A DNA stretch of 64,000 bases from Kitasatospora phosalacinea (GCF_000717185.1 NZ_JNYE01000063.1:6781-70780), one strand, 5' to 3'; shown: positions 1-7,857, counted from the stretch's first letter. Program-made: numbers and translations. Notes: a model not told the origin generated them from the letters alone.

Positions 1-527
1 CGGGCGGGCACGGTGGGGATGTTGTGGATCACCAGGGCGGAGGTGACCAGATCGAAGTCCGCGTCGGGGAAGGGCAGTTCGGTGATATCGGCGGTGTGCA
101 CCTCGATCCGGTCCCGGACGCCGGCCGCGGTGGCGTTGGCCAGCGTCGCGGCCGGGGTGTTGCCGCTCTGGTCCTTCGACGCCCACAGGTCCACCCCGAC
201 CGCCCGGCCGCGCGGCAGCCGCCGGGCCGCCCCGATCAGCACCGCGCCGCGGCCGCAGCCCAGATCCAGCAGCCGCTCGTCGCCGCGCAGCTCCAGCGCG
301 TCCAACTCGCGCTCCCACACCCGGAACTTCCCGTGCAACGTGGTGTGCAGGTACACCCCCGCCTGCACCAGCAACCCGGCCCCCAGCGCCGCCACCACCG
401 CCCGGCCGCGGAACGGCCGGGCAGCGGCCGCGAGCGCGCAGGCCGCACCGAGCGCGGAGGTCGAGCCGACGAAGCCGGGCGCGTCGACGCCGTACCGGGA
501 CAGGGAGGTGAACAGGTTCTCGGTCAT
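1..527 (-). CDS. SAM-dependent methyltransferase (3' end outside window)
   Basis: The reverse strand is open from ATG 527 to the window edge (175 codons), so the C-terminus is missing. After an Ala-rich hydrophobic N-terminus, which may hold one or two membrane helices, comes a class I methyltransferase fold. Motif I is LLDLGCGRGAVLIGAA near residue 82. An acidic beta2 motif follows in RAVGVDLW, and DADFDLVTSALVIHNI lies near the cut end. The family transfers a methyl group from S-adenosylmethionine; the substrate cannot be read from the sequence. The N-terminal hydrophobic part suggests membrane association. The forward-strand ORFs over this stretch are Arg/Pro-rich shadows. Confidence 0.85.
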   Translation of the reverse strand, partial: MTENLFTSLSRYGVDAPGFVGSTSALGAACALAAAARPFRGRAVVAALGAGLLVQAGVYLHTTLHGKFRVWERELDALELRGDERLLDLGCGRGAVLIGAARRLPRGRAVGVDLWASKDQSGNTPAATLANATAAGVRDRIEVHTADITELPFPDADFDLVTSALVIHNIPTVPA

Positions 528-869
528 GCCCGCAGTCTCCCGGCGCGGGCCGGGCCGGGTCTTGGACGAATGTTCCGCGGCGTCGCGGGGCACGGTCCGG
601 CCTCGGCGGGGCGGTCGCGTCGCGTCGTCCGTGGCCGCTTTCGACCCGGGCGATGGTTTTTCCGGGTTCGGGATCCGGTGCCACGACGCTGCCGAATAGT
701 CTTCGGACGTATCGGACTCGTTTAGGCGGGGCGGTATTGCGGTGAAGTTTCCGGGACACCGCGTATGCCCGGTCGGCCCCTGCACCCGTCAGCCAGCAGC
801 CCCTTGCATGCCGTGACCTTCATGTTTGGCTGATCTAGCCTCGGTTCAACTGTTTTGTCCAGATTATGA
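528..869. other. intergenic region, no gene seen
   Basis: This stretch holds the 5' flank of the leftward methyltransferase and, towards 800-870, a segment with lower GC than its surroundings. I see no convincing coding frame, RNA gene or strong hairpin. The GC drop begins here and continues into the locus split by the insertion element, which suggests that this segment belongs to the same acquired stretch. Confidence 0.4.
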
Positions 870-1040
870 CGCTTGGTCATTGATGGTCGTTTTCATGATT
901 TGGACTTTCGTTTCGCATTCTGGAAGTTTCTACCTTTGACGGTCTTCTCATTGTTGGATGGCTCGCGATCGGCCATTGCCGACCCGGTAACGAAAGAACT
1001 GATCACGGACATCGACGTGTTCGAAGGGAGGGTCCTATGA
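870..1040 (+). CDS. possible small ORF coupled to the interrupted gene
   Basis: This frame is open from after the TGA at 867-869 to the TGA at 1038-1040. That stop overlaps the ATG at 1037 as ATGA, the usual mark of translational coupling. There is no ATG or GTG; TTG 873 or TTG 900 would be the start, so the 5' end is unsure or lost. The C-terminal part reads as an ordinary acidic protein tail (for example ELITDIDVFEGRVL). No family is recognised. The overlap with the next start is the main support. Confidence 0.22.
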   Translation, partial: RLVIDGRFHDLDFRFAFWKFLPLTVFSLLDGSRSAIADPVTKELITDIDVFEGRVL

Positions 1041-1079
1041 GAGGGAAGAGCGTCGACGCCGACATCGGATTCTGGCTTA
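1037..1079 (+). pseudogene. 5' part of 48-codon ORF split by the insertion element
   Basis: ATG 1037 follows a good ribosome site (GAAGGGAGG). It reads MRGKSVDADIGFWL before running into the left terminal repeat of the element at 1080. Joining base 1079 to base 3476, which removes the element and one TTA copy, restores a continuous frame of 48 residues ending at TAG 3577-3579. The rebuilt protein is small and charged with no recognised domain. Because its stop overlaps the GTG of the following gene, the two were probably co-translated before the insertion. Confidence 0.6.
1077..1079. repeat. target-site duplication TTA, left copy
   Basis: TTA immediately precedes the left terminal repeat and is repeated right after the right terminal repeat (3473-3475). 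A 3-base TNA-type duplication is typical of some IS5 subgroups (IS1031/ISL2-like). Confidence 0.75.
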
Positions 1080-1095
1080 CTGATCGTTTCAGAAT
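1080..1095 (+). repeat. left terminal inverted repeat of the IS element
   Basis: CTGATCGTTTCAGAAT is a perfect inverted match to 3457-3472. It begins directly after the TTA duplication. Confidence 0.85.
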
Positions 1096-1147
1096 GAATT
1101 GAGCCGTGGGTCTTGCACTGCATGTTCTTGGTCGGCAGGGTGCCCTC

Positions 1148-2200
1148 GTGAGTGTTGATCTTGTTCCGGACGGCCTGTGGGAGCGCCTGGCTCCGCTGCT
1201 TCCGCCCAGCCCCGAGCGGCGGCATCGTCATCCCGGGCGTCTGCGTGTTCCCGACCGTGCGGCACTCGCGGGCATCTTGTACGTGCTGCGGACCGGTGTC
1301 GCATGGCGCGATGTCCCTGCTGAGACTGTGGGTTGCTCGGGCGTGACGGCCTGGCGGCGGCTCCGGGACTGGACCGAGGCCGGTCTCTGGCCCCGCCTGC
1401 ACGCCGCGCTGCTGGGCGAGCCGCGTCGTGCCGGCCTACTCGACCTGGACGACTGCGCCGTTGACGGCTCGCACGTCCGGGCGCGCAAAGGGGGGGATCA
1501 TGTCGGTCCGTCGCCGGTCGACCGTGCTCGTCCCGGCTCGAAGCACCATCTGATCGTAGACTGCAGCGGAATCCCGCTTGCCGTGACGCTCACGGGCGGG
1601 AACCGGCACGACGTCACCCAACTCCTCCCGCTCCTGGACGCGGTGCCGCCGATCCGGGGCTTGCGAGGGCGACCGCGCCGCCGACCCCGACGGCTGTTCG
1701 CGGATCGGGGCTACGACTTCGACAAGTACCGCCGCCCGCTGTGGAAGCGCGGCATCAAGCCGGTGATTGCCCGATGCGGCGTCGCCCACGGATCCGGGCT
1801 GGGCAAGGTCCGTTGGGTGGTCGTGCGGACCTTCGCCTGGCTTCACCAGTTCAAACGGCTCCGTATACGCTACGAACAGTACGCCCACCTCCACCAGGCA
1901 CTGCTGGAACTGGCCTGCGCCTCATCTGCCTCCGGCGTCTGCGAGCCGCCTTTCGAAGTGGCCGATGGGCACCGGCCGCCGACGGGGCGGCTCACGGCCG
2001 CTGGCTTTTCTTCCCTTTCGGGAGGGGAAGTTCGATGCCTCGCAAGGACGGCAGCAGCAGGGGCAGCAGCATGGCCAGCACCGTTACGGCACCGCCGGCA
2101 ACGGCCACTGTTGCGGTGCCGAACACCCCGGCGAGGAGCGGAACGGAGATCTGGCCGGCGGGGATCGACGCGAAGGACCCGAACTCGTCGTAGGCACTGA
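1148..2200 (+). pseudogene. IS5-family DDE transposase, probably inactive
   Basis: GTG 1148 gives MSVDLVPDGLWERLAPLLPP, the classic IS5-type start, followed by the winged N-terminal part and the DDE domain. The first Asp is in LDDCAVDGSHVRARKGG and the second in RLFADRGYDFDKYRR. The third motif should read WVVERTFAW, but here it reads RWVVVRTFAW: codon 226 (1823-1825) is GTG for Val, so the catalytic Glu is lost. Family similarity fades near 1920. There a one-base change would restore the usual C-terminal ACALICLRRLR, and the native stop is absent. The frame runs on to 2200, antisense to the MFS gene. The missing Glu and displaced end point to a dead transposase. Confidence 0.8.
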
Positions 2201-3302
2201 CCCGGGAGAGCAGCCGTTCGGGGACGTGGACGTGCCAGACCGTCGACCAGGCGACCGTGAAGAACTCGGCGGCCACCCCGGCGGCGAATGCCGCCGAAGC
2301 GAGCCAGGCGGTGCTCGCGTGAACGCCGAGGAGGACCATGGGCGCGCTGGCCAGGGTCATCAGGCACAGGGCCGGTGCCATCGGCCGCCGGACCAGCAGT
2401 TTCAGCGTTGCCACGGTGGCGAGCAGTGCTCCGGCGCCGCGGGCGCTGAGCACCAGGCCCCAGCCGTCGGCGCCGATTGTCTCGGAGGCGATGACCGGGC
2501 CCAGAATGTTCCAGACGCCCATGTTGACGGCGTTGAAGACGGCGAAGGCCAGGGTCACCGACCAGATCCACGGCCTGGCGCTGAAGTAGCGCCAGCCCTG
2601 CCGCAGTTCGCCGGACATGGTGGGGGAGTCTTCGCCGCGGGGCGGCGGATCGGGCAGTGACATTCGGGAGAAGCAGCCAGCCGCCAGCAGGAAGGAGCAG
2701 GCGTCCGCGGCGATCGCCCAACCGCCCCCGACGGAGACGGTCAGCAGCCCGGCCGCGCTCGGGCCGAGCAATCGGGTGGCGTTCCTGGCGGAAGCCAGCA
2801 GGGAGTTGGCCTGTTGGATGCCGCTCCCGCTGGTCAGTTGCGGGACGATGCCGCGCATCGTCGGGGTGGTCAGGGCTTGGAAGACGCCGTTGGAGGCAGA
2901 CAGTGGGAGCAGCAGCGCGGGGTGCTGGTGGGTGAGGAGGACGAGTGCGACTCCGGCCTGGCTGGCGGCCGCGCCCAGACTGGTGAGGCACAGTACCGTG
3001 TCGCGGCGGTAGCGGTCGGCGATGCCGCCCGCGAGGATCATTGTTGCGATCATCGGGGCCATGGAGGCGATGAGGACCGCGGACAGCCAGGCGGTGCTGC
3101 CCGTGAGTTCCAGGACACCGAAGGCCAGTGCAAGGGGAGACATGGCGCTGCCCGCCACGGTGATCGACCAGCCGGCGAGGAACCACCGGAAGGTGGATGA
3201 ACGGAGCGGTTGCTCTGATACGAGAGAGCTGCAGGAGGTCAGTGTTGCAGCGGCTTCGGAGGGGTTGGGATTTTGGTGTCCAGGCGCGTCTGCTTCGGGC
3301 AC
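1992..3302 (-). CDS. MFS exporter carried inside the IS element
   Basis: This 436-residue protein belongs to the MFS_3 (EntS/macrolide-efflux-like) branch. Its twelve hydrophobic segments begin at FRWFLAGWSITVAG, and the MFS loop between helices 2 and 3 appears as AGGIADRYRRD. The family exports small molecules by proton antiport; the substrate is unknown. GTG 3302 is the furthest plausible start, and no closer ATG/GTG fits before helix 1. The gene is convergent with the transposase and its 3' end abuts the degenerate transposase tail. It sits wholly within the terminal repeats, so it is a passenger. It could confer resistance or export to a host, but this is inference. Confidence 0.85.
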   Translation of the reverse strand: MPEADAPGHQNPNPSEAAATLTSCSSLVSEQPLRSSTFRWFLAGWSITVAGSAMSPLALAFGVLELTGSTAWLSAVLIASMAPMIATMILAGGIADRYRRDTVLCLTSLGAAASQAGVALVLLTHQHPALLLPLSASNGVFQALTTPTMRGIVPQLTSGSGIQQANSLLASARNATRLLGPSAAGLLTVSVGGGWAIAADACSFLLAAGCFSRMSLPDPPPRGEDSPTMSGELRQGWRYFSARPWIWSVTLAFAVFNAVNMGVWNILGPVIASETIGADGWGLVLSARGAGALLATVATLKLLVRRPMAPALCLMTLASAPMVLLGVHASTAWLASAAFAAGVAAEFFTVAWSTVWHVHVPERLLSRVSAYDEFGSFASIPAGQISVPLLAGVFGTATVAVAGGAVTVLAMLLPLLLPSLRGIELPLPKGKKSQRP

Positions 3303-3456
3303 AAGAGGCGATGGTTCCAGTACCCGCGAAGTTCATCAAGCGGTTTCAGCGAGGACCAACCCCTCAACCTGACGGGCAGTTACACCTCGTGCGGACATGC
3401 TTCACAGCCGGAGCAAGCCCACGGGGACGATCGTGCGCAAGTCAGCGCCCGACCTT

Positions 3457-3472
3457 ATTCTGAAACGATCAG
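3457..3472 (-). repeat. right terminal inverted repeat of the IS element
   Basis: ATTCTGAAACGATCAG is the exact complement of the left repeat. It is followed by TTA (3473-3475), the second copy of the target duplication. Confidence 0.85.
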
Positions 3473-3475
3473 TTA

Positions 3476-3579
3476 CTCGCCCGAACCAGGACCAACGGTT
3501 CATCGACCTGGCCGAGAACCACATCCAGAAGCTCCGGGAAGCGAATCCGGGAGTCACCATCGTGACGAGGTGGGCGTAG
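3476..3579 (+). pseudogene. 3' part of the interrupted 48-codon ORF
   Basis: This is the distal piece of the ORF that begins at 1037. It encodes RPNQDQRFIDLAENHIQ followed by KLREANPGVTIVTRWA and stops at TAG 3577-3579. The stop shares its last base with the GTG start of the next gene (TAGTG), indicating coupling. The insertion separates this piece from its start and ribosome site by 2.4 kb, so it is presumably silent now. Confidence 0.6.
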
Positions 3580-3941
3580 TGGGACACCCTTTCCAGACCG
3601 CTGACGGATCGAAGATCCTGTGGTACCCGGCGTTGAGGGTCGGTCAGCTCTACGCGGCGTTCGCCGCCGAAGCCGGCACCCTGATGGGCGTGCCCACAGG
3701 GCTGACGGACAACGAGAGACTCGGTGGCACGGACGTGGACGTGGCCGTCTTCCAGCAGTTCACCCAGGCCCTCTACGACCGGCACCGCCGCAGTAACCAC
3801 TTCGTCCTGCACGGGCTCCTGCGTGGAGTGCTCCTCCCGTCGATCGTGATGCTCGAGAACGGCGGAGGCTCGATCACCCGGACATTGCAGGGCGAAGCCG
3901 GTCTCTTCGATGACCACGACACCTACAAGCGGGGGATGTAA
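3579..3941 (+). CDS. DUF6086-like protein
   Basis: GTG 3579 overlaps the stop of the preceding broken ORF and gives 120 residues. The pattern ILWYPALRVGQLY, PTGLTDNERL, FTQALYDRHRRSNHFVLHG and LLRGVLLPSIVMLE resembles DUF6086 proteins of streptomycetes, from memory of the family. No enzymatic motif, signal peptide or membrane helix is visible, so it is probably cytoplasmic. Expression was probably coupled to the small ORF upstream and may now be reduced by the insertion. A stem-loop terminator follows closely. The family assignment is moderate; function is unknown. Confidence 0.65.
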   Translation: MGHPFQTADGSKILWYPALRVGQLYAAFAAEAGTLMGVPTGLTDNERLGGTDVDVAVFQQFTQALYDRHRRSNHFVLHGLLRGVLLPSIVMLENGGGSITRTLQGEAGLFDDHDTYKRGM

Positions 3942-3953
3942 CCAAGAACACCA

Positions 3954-3996
3954 GGTCGGGGGTCCGGCGGGCACCGAACCCACCAGGCCCCCGACC
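3954..3996 (+). terminator. stem-loop terminator after the DUF6086-like gene
   Basis: GGTCGGGGG (3954-3962) pairs perfectly with CCCCCGACC (3988-3996), starting 12 bases after the TAA stop. There is no U-tract, as is usual for streptomycete terminators. Confidence 0.6.
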
Positions 3997-4655
3997 AGGG
4001 TGCGGTAGGTCAGCGCCCCCTCGCTGTCCTTTGCCGTTCCGGACGAGCTCCCGGCATCGCGGTGCCGCAGGTCTCATCACCTGTGTGGTTCAGTGCGGGC
4101 AGCGGCCCTGCTGGTGCTGCTCCAAGGCGGCCACCAAGTCCAGTGCCGCTTGTGCATGGCCGGACCATTGCCGACGCTCGGCAGCGGGTCCGGCCCGATC
4201 CCGCGGGTGCTGCTGCGGTGCTGTGCCCTCACGGAAGGAGGTTCTCGGGCCCGGCCCGTCACAGGGCGCAGGCCGGGCCCGGTGCTGCTTCACCGGCCGC
4301 TTCGCCTCGGTGCATGCGGGATGCCTCGAGCGGGGTGAGGGGCGGTCAGTTCCAGCCGGTGTCGGCAACAGGGCTGAACCCGCCCCCGTGGGCGTCAGCC
4401 TGTGCGATCCCGACCCAGGGGCTACCAGCCGGGACCGCGGGCCTCCGGAGACATCCCCGCCCGGGGCGATCCCGACCCAGGTGCTGTCGGCCGGCGCCCG
4501 GTTGTCCTCCGGGCGGTGAGTCGCGGCGCTCTTCCTGGTGGTGCGGTGGATCGTGGGCAGGCGACCGTAGATCTGTCCTGCCCGTTTGTCACCCCTGCTG
4601 CCCGCAGCTCAGCTGCTTAGGCGGCTGTCTTATTCGGGGTTGCTGTTTCGGACGG
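3997..4655. other. gene-poor stretch with a hairpin and a possible decayed gene
   Basis: No confident gene is seen in about 660 bases. A GC-rich hairpin pairs 4246-4256 with 4271-4281. A 16-base direct repeat (GCGATCCCGACCCAGG) occurs near 4403 and 4465. On the reverse strand, frame 4368-4090 ends with a plausible protein tail (AALDLVAALEQHQQGRCPH) but its first two thirds are low-complexity, so it may be a relic. The stretch separates the element-bearing locus from the toxin-like genes. Confidence 0.4.
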
Positions 4656-5039
4656 CTACGGGGTGAGGTCGAGGACGCGTACCGGCTGGCCCTTCCAGCG
4701 CTGCGGGTCGACGGTGGCGACGACCGCGCCCGCCGGGCGTTCGGGGGTCGGGGCGGCGGCGTAGCGGGTGTGGGCCTGGGCCCAGGTGGTGTCGGCGGCG
4801 AGGGCGAGGGCGAGGGCGGTGGGCAGGTCGAGGTCGAGGACGGTCAGGGCGGGCAGGGCGGCGAGGTGTTCGGCGGTGCCGGGGCGTTCGCGGTCGGCTT
4901 CGACGAGGGCGCAGGCGGGGGCGTAGAGGTGCCAGCCCGCTTCGGCGTGGGCGCGGTGGATGAGGCGGGAGGCCAGGAGGTTGCCGCGGCCGGCGGCGAC
5001 CATGGCGGTGTCGTCGAGGACGACGTGCGTGTCGGTCAC
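4656..5039 (-). CDS. PIN-domain-like protein (VapC-type toxin candidate)
   Basis: The 127-residue protein starts at GTG 5039. It has the layout of a PIN nuclease: an early beta strand with acidic residues (HVVLDDTAMVAAGRGN), a middle Glu in CALVEADRERP, an acidic DLDLPTALALALA and a late Asp in AADTTWAQAHTRYAA. VapC-type toxins cleave RNA using such acidic residues. Its start overlaps, as GTGA, the stop of a reverse frame ending RTGGRRGQASDL, which may be the tail of a lost antitoxin. No intact antitoxin gene is visible upstream. Whether it is toxic is inference. Confidence 0.6.
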   Translation of the reverse strand: MTDTHVVLDDTAMVAAGRGNLLASRLIHRAHAEAGWHLYAPACALVEADRERPGTAEHLAALPALTVLDLDLPTALALALAADTTWAQAHTRYAAAPTPERPAGAVVATVDPQRWKGQPVRVLDLTP

Positions 5040-5041
5040 AG

Positions 5042-5420
5042 GTCGGAGGCCTGCCCGCGGCGGCCGCCGGTGCGGTGCCGCAGGAGCAGCCGGTCGCCCT
5101 CCTGGCTGCCGGGCCGCCCGGCAGCGGCAGGACCAGCGTCGCCGACCTGCTGCACGCGGTGTTGAACCGGCGCGGCGGTGCGGTGAGGACCGGCAGCGAC
5201 CTCTACGAGGACGTGCCCCCGGCCTACCGGGCGCTGCGCGGGCGGGACGTCCGGGCGGCCGGGGCGGGGGTGCGGGCGGACGTGCGCTGGTGGCGGGCCG
5301 GGGTCGAGGAGTACGTCCGCGCCCACCACTCGGACGTGCTGATGGAGACCCGCGCTCGCCGATCCGGACACGGCCGCTCGCCGACCCGCAACGCGGCAGT
5401 GGTGTCTCTGCTCCCCTGCC
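5042..5420 (+). pseudogene. truncated, frameshifted zeta-toxin-like gene
   Basis: The frame around GTG 5075 carries a Walker A in LLAAGPPGSGRTSVADLLH, then RTGSDLYEDVPPAYRALRG and ADVRWWRAGVEEYVRAHH. This is the order seen in zeta-toxin kinases, which phosphorylate UDP-N-acetyl sugars. After METR (about 5357) a shift of one base restores the family-like LADPDTAARR. After that similarity stops, so the gene is both frameshifted and cut off before its C-terminal half. It lies head to head against the PIN-like gene. Confidence 0.6.
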
Positions 5421-5454
5421 CGCATCCGAAGCGTTCCGTCGAGTTCCGTCGAGT

Positions 5455-6273
5455 TCAGCCGCGCAGGTAGCCGGGGGACGACCAGGCGACGCCGTCGACC
5501 GAGAGCCACGGTTCGCGGGCCACTGCGGAGGGTGTCAGGCGGGCGAAGTCGGCGACCTCCCGGTGCAGGTGGGACTGGTCCGCGTAGCCCGCTTCCGCTG
5601 CGACGGCTGCCGGGTGGCCGCCTGCGGCGAGGCGGTGGGCTGCGTGGTCGAAGCGGACCAGTCGGGCCGCCTGCTTCGGGGGCAGGCCCACCTGGGAGCG
5701 GAAGCGTGACCAGAGGCGTTTGCGGCTCCAGCCGACCTCTGCGGCCAGTGCGTCCACCCGGGCGGTGCCGTGCGAGCGTGCCAACTCGCTCCAGGCGTAC
5801 GCCACTTCCTTGTCCACCGGACGGCCCTCCGGGCGGCGGGCGGCCAGCGCCCCGGCCATCAGGGCGAAGCGCTCCTCCCAGGATGCGGAGGCCCGCAGCT
5901 GCTCCTCCAGCCGGGCGGCGTCCCGGCCCCACACCTCGTCCCACCCGGCGAGCGGGCTGCCTTCTGCGGCGAAGCCCTCCAGCACCGTGTGCGCCACCAC
6001 CGGGGACAGGCGCACCTGGAGGCACTGCACCTCCCGTCCGCCGCCCCACAGGCCGCCCGGCGCCAGCCCGATCACCGCGCTGCCGCGCACCTGCCGCCCG
6101 CCGTCCGCGACCAGCAGCGGCTCCGGGCCCAGGTCGATGGCCAGCGTCACCGCCGGGAACGGCACCACCCCCAGGTCCGCCGTGCCCCGCGCCCGGAACC
6201 CGGCCATCGCGACCCCGGGCAGCCGCCAGGACGGCGACGGCGTCGCGATCTCCCACGGGGTCGGTGGCTGCAC
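5455..6273 (-). CDS. AraC-family transcriptional regulator
   Basis: This 272-residue protein has an unassigned N-terminal ligand-binding half (residues 1-150) and a C-terminal AraC-type double helix-turn-helix (about 165-260). The key segments are VDALAAEVGWSRKRLWSRF and AVAAEAGYADQSHLHREV. AraC proteins usually act as ligand-responsive activators of nearby genes. It is followed leftwards by the toxin relics and preceded by a repeat element and the ROK kinase. No clear target operator is visible, so the effector is unknown. Confidence 0.85.
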   Translation of the reverse strand: MQPPTPWEIATPSPSWRLPGVAMAGFRARGTADLGVVPFPAVTLAIDLGPEPLLVADGGRQVRGSAVIGLAPGGLWGGGREVQCLQVRLSPVVAHTVLEGFAAEGSPLAGWDEVWGRDAARLEEQLRASASWEERFALMAGALAARRPEGRPVDKEVAYAWSELARSHGTARVDALAAEVGWSRKRLWSRFRSQVGLPPKQAARLVRFDHAAHRLAAGGHPAAVAAEAGYADQSHLHREVADFARLTPSAVAREPWLSVDGVAWSSPGYLRG

Positions 6274-6376
6274 CCCTCCAGCCTAGGCAGGCGCAGCGGG
6301 AACGAACAGGGCCCGGGGAACGGCGCGGGCGTCCTGCTGCCTGTATTTGACGGAACCCGAGGCCGGTGCGGGCCTC

Positions 6377-6418
6377 GGCAGTGCACCCTCAGCAGTCCCG
6401 AACCCGCCGCTCCCCGGG
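6377..6418 (-). repeat. 42-bp dispersed repeat, copy 1
   Basis: The complement of 6377-6418 matches 23755-23796 at about 36 of 42 positions (core CCCGGGGA-CGGCGGG and GGTGCACTGCC). It supplies the last codons and stop of the ROK gene. A related CCCGGGGAACGGCG core also lies at about 6311-6324. Confidence 0.6.
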
Positions 6419-7378
6419 CTCCTGATTTCGCAGGGCGGCCGCCGCTGCGCCGATCAGGCCCGCGTCGGGGCCGAAGTGGGCGGGGTGGAGGTGGATGCCG
6501 CGAGTGAAGGGGAGGCCGGCGTAGTGGGTGAGGTGGCGGGCGAGGGGGTCGAAGAGGAGCGGGCCGGACTGGGCCACGCCGCCGCCGATCACGACGGCCT
6601 GGAGTTCGACCAGGGCGGCGGTGCCCGCGATCGCGGCGGCCAGGGCCCGGGCGGCGAGGTCGAAGGCGGTCAGGGCGGCGCCGTCGCCGGTGCGGGCGGA
6701 GTCGGCCACGGCGCGGGCGGTGAGCGGGCCGCCCTCGGTGGGGCGCCAGCCGGCCGCGCGGGCGTGGCGGACGATCGCGGGGCCGCTGGCCAGCCCCTCC
6801 AGGCAGCCGCGTCCGCCGCAGGGGCACGGGTCGCCGTCCCACTGGATGCTCAGGTGGCCGATGTGCCCGGCGTTGCCGCTCGGGCCCGGGTGCACCCGGC
6901 CGTCCAGGACCAGGCCGCCACCGACGCCGGTGGAGACGACCATGCACAGCGCGTCCCGGTACCCGGCGGCGGCGCCCAGCCAGTGCTCGGCCTCGGCGAG
7001 CGCCACCCCGTCGCCGAGCAGGCGCACCGGCAGTGCGGTGCGCTCGGCGATCCGCCGGACCAGCGGGAAGCCGCGCCAGGACGGGATGTTGACCGGGGAG
7101 ACCGTGCCCGCCACCGTGTCGACCGGCCCCGCGCTGCCCACGCCTACCGCCGCGATGCCGGGCCAGGCCGGGTGCCCGGCGAGCTCGTCCAGCACCCGGG
7201 CGACGCCCGCGAACACCGCCTCGGCGTCCCCGTCCGCGGCCGTCGGGCACTCGGCGCGGGCCAGCAGTTCGCCGGTGCCGGTGACGACCGCCCCGGCGGT
7301 CTTCGTCCCGCCCAGGTCGACGGCGGCCACCAGCGGGGACGAGGACGAGGGCGGGGGCGGGGAGGGATCGGCGGCCAT
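6389..7378 (-). CDS. ROK-family sugar kinase
   Basis: This 329-residue protein has the ROK signature throughout. The ATP-binding AAVDLGGTKTAGAVV is near residue 17, VSTGVGGGLVLDG is mid-protein, the His motif is GHIGHLSIQW, and the zinc cluster CPCGGRGCLE closes the core. The family phosphorylates glucose or related hexoses in the cytoplasm; this full-length kinase lacks the N-terminal DNA-binding domain of ROK repressors. A PfkB kinase lies just upstream on the same strand, suggesting a sugar-phosphate pathway. The C-terminus is encoded by a dispersed repeat, so the natural end may have been altered. Confidence 0.85.
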   Translation of the reverse strand: MAADPSPPPPSSSSPLVAAVDLGGTKTAGAVVTGTGELLARAECPTAADGDAEAVFAGVARVLDELAGHPAWPGIAAVGVGSAGPVDTVAGTVSPVNIPSWRGFPLVRRIAERTALPVRLLGDGVALAEAEHWLGAAAGYRDALCMVVSTGVGGGLVLDGRVHPGPSGNAGHIGHLSIQWDGDPCPCGGRGCLEGLASGPAIVRHARAAGWRPTEGGPLTARAVADSARTGDGAALTAFDLAARALAAAIAGTAALVELQAVVIGGGVAQSGPLLFDPLARHLTHYAGLPFTRGIHLHPAHFGPDAGLIGAAAAALRNQEPGERRVRDC

Positions 7379-7534
7379 GGTGCAGCGCTCCTGACATGTC
7401 CGACTCGGGGTGACTTGTCGGCCTGGCCAGGCTACCGGAAACCGCAGGTCGGCGGCCGGTTACGGGCCGGGACGGGCGCCTCGGCGGGCGGGCGGGCGGG
7501 CGCGGCCAGGGGCGAGGGGCGGCGGTGCCGTGCA

Positions 7535-7845
7535 GCAGGTGGACGGGGACGTCGCGGGTGGCGGTGCGCAGGTCGTCGAGCGGGACGGTGCGGGTGCTTG
7601 CCGCGGGGGTGTCGTACGAGCCGGTGAGGGCCGCCACCGCGTGCGGGCGCACCCCGTCGAACGCGGCCGGGTTGAGCGCGGCGGCGGCCCGGGTCGGCGG
7701 GGCCAGCACCTCGCGCTCGTCGGGGCCGCGGCCGGGCCGGAGCAGGACGGCGGGCAGCGGGCCGGGCGGGGTGTCCGGGGGTGCGGGCGGTGGACGTCGA
7801 CGGCGTTGCGTTCGGGGCCGTAGGCGGGGGGGGTCGTGGTGGGGG
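7535..7845 (-). pseudogene. decayed alpha/beta-hydrolase-like fragment
   Basis: On the reverse strand one frame reads AYGPERNAVDVHRP near 7830. After a shift of frame near 7785, another continues with GPLPAVLLRPGRGPDERE and ends VPVHLLHGTAAP near 7535. The first resembles the opening strand of carboxylesterase-like hydrolases and the last the strand before the catalytic Asp. The Ser and His motifs are not visible, so this is a deleted, frameshifted relic. It lies between the ROK and PfkB genes. The assignment is by pattern only. Confidence 0.35.
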
Positions 7846-7857
7846 CGGTGGGGGCGG

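Larger units (their letters stand above)
1080..3472. mobile_element. IS5-family element carrying an MFS exporter passenger gene
   Basis: The element is bounded by perfect 16-bp inverted repeats (CTGATCGTTTCAGAAT at the left, its complement at 3457-3472) and flanked by TTA on both sides. It is 2,393 bp, about 1.3 kb longer than a simple one-gene IS5-type element. Inside are a rightward IS5-type transposase and a convergent leftward MFS exporter whose promoter would lie next to the right end. Deleting the element plus one TTA restores an ORF, which independently proves the boundaries. The transposase looks catalytically dead, so present mobility would need help from another copy. Confidence 0.85.

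Noticed and set aside
13..725. Two long forward ORFs of more than 220 codons at the left edge
   Set aside because: They are Arg/Pro/Gly-rich, lack any domain and lie antisense to the methyltransferase.
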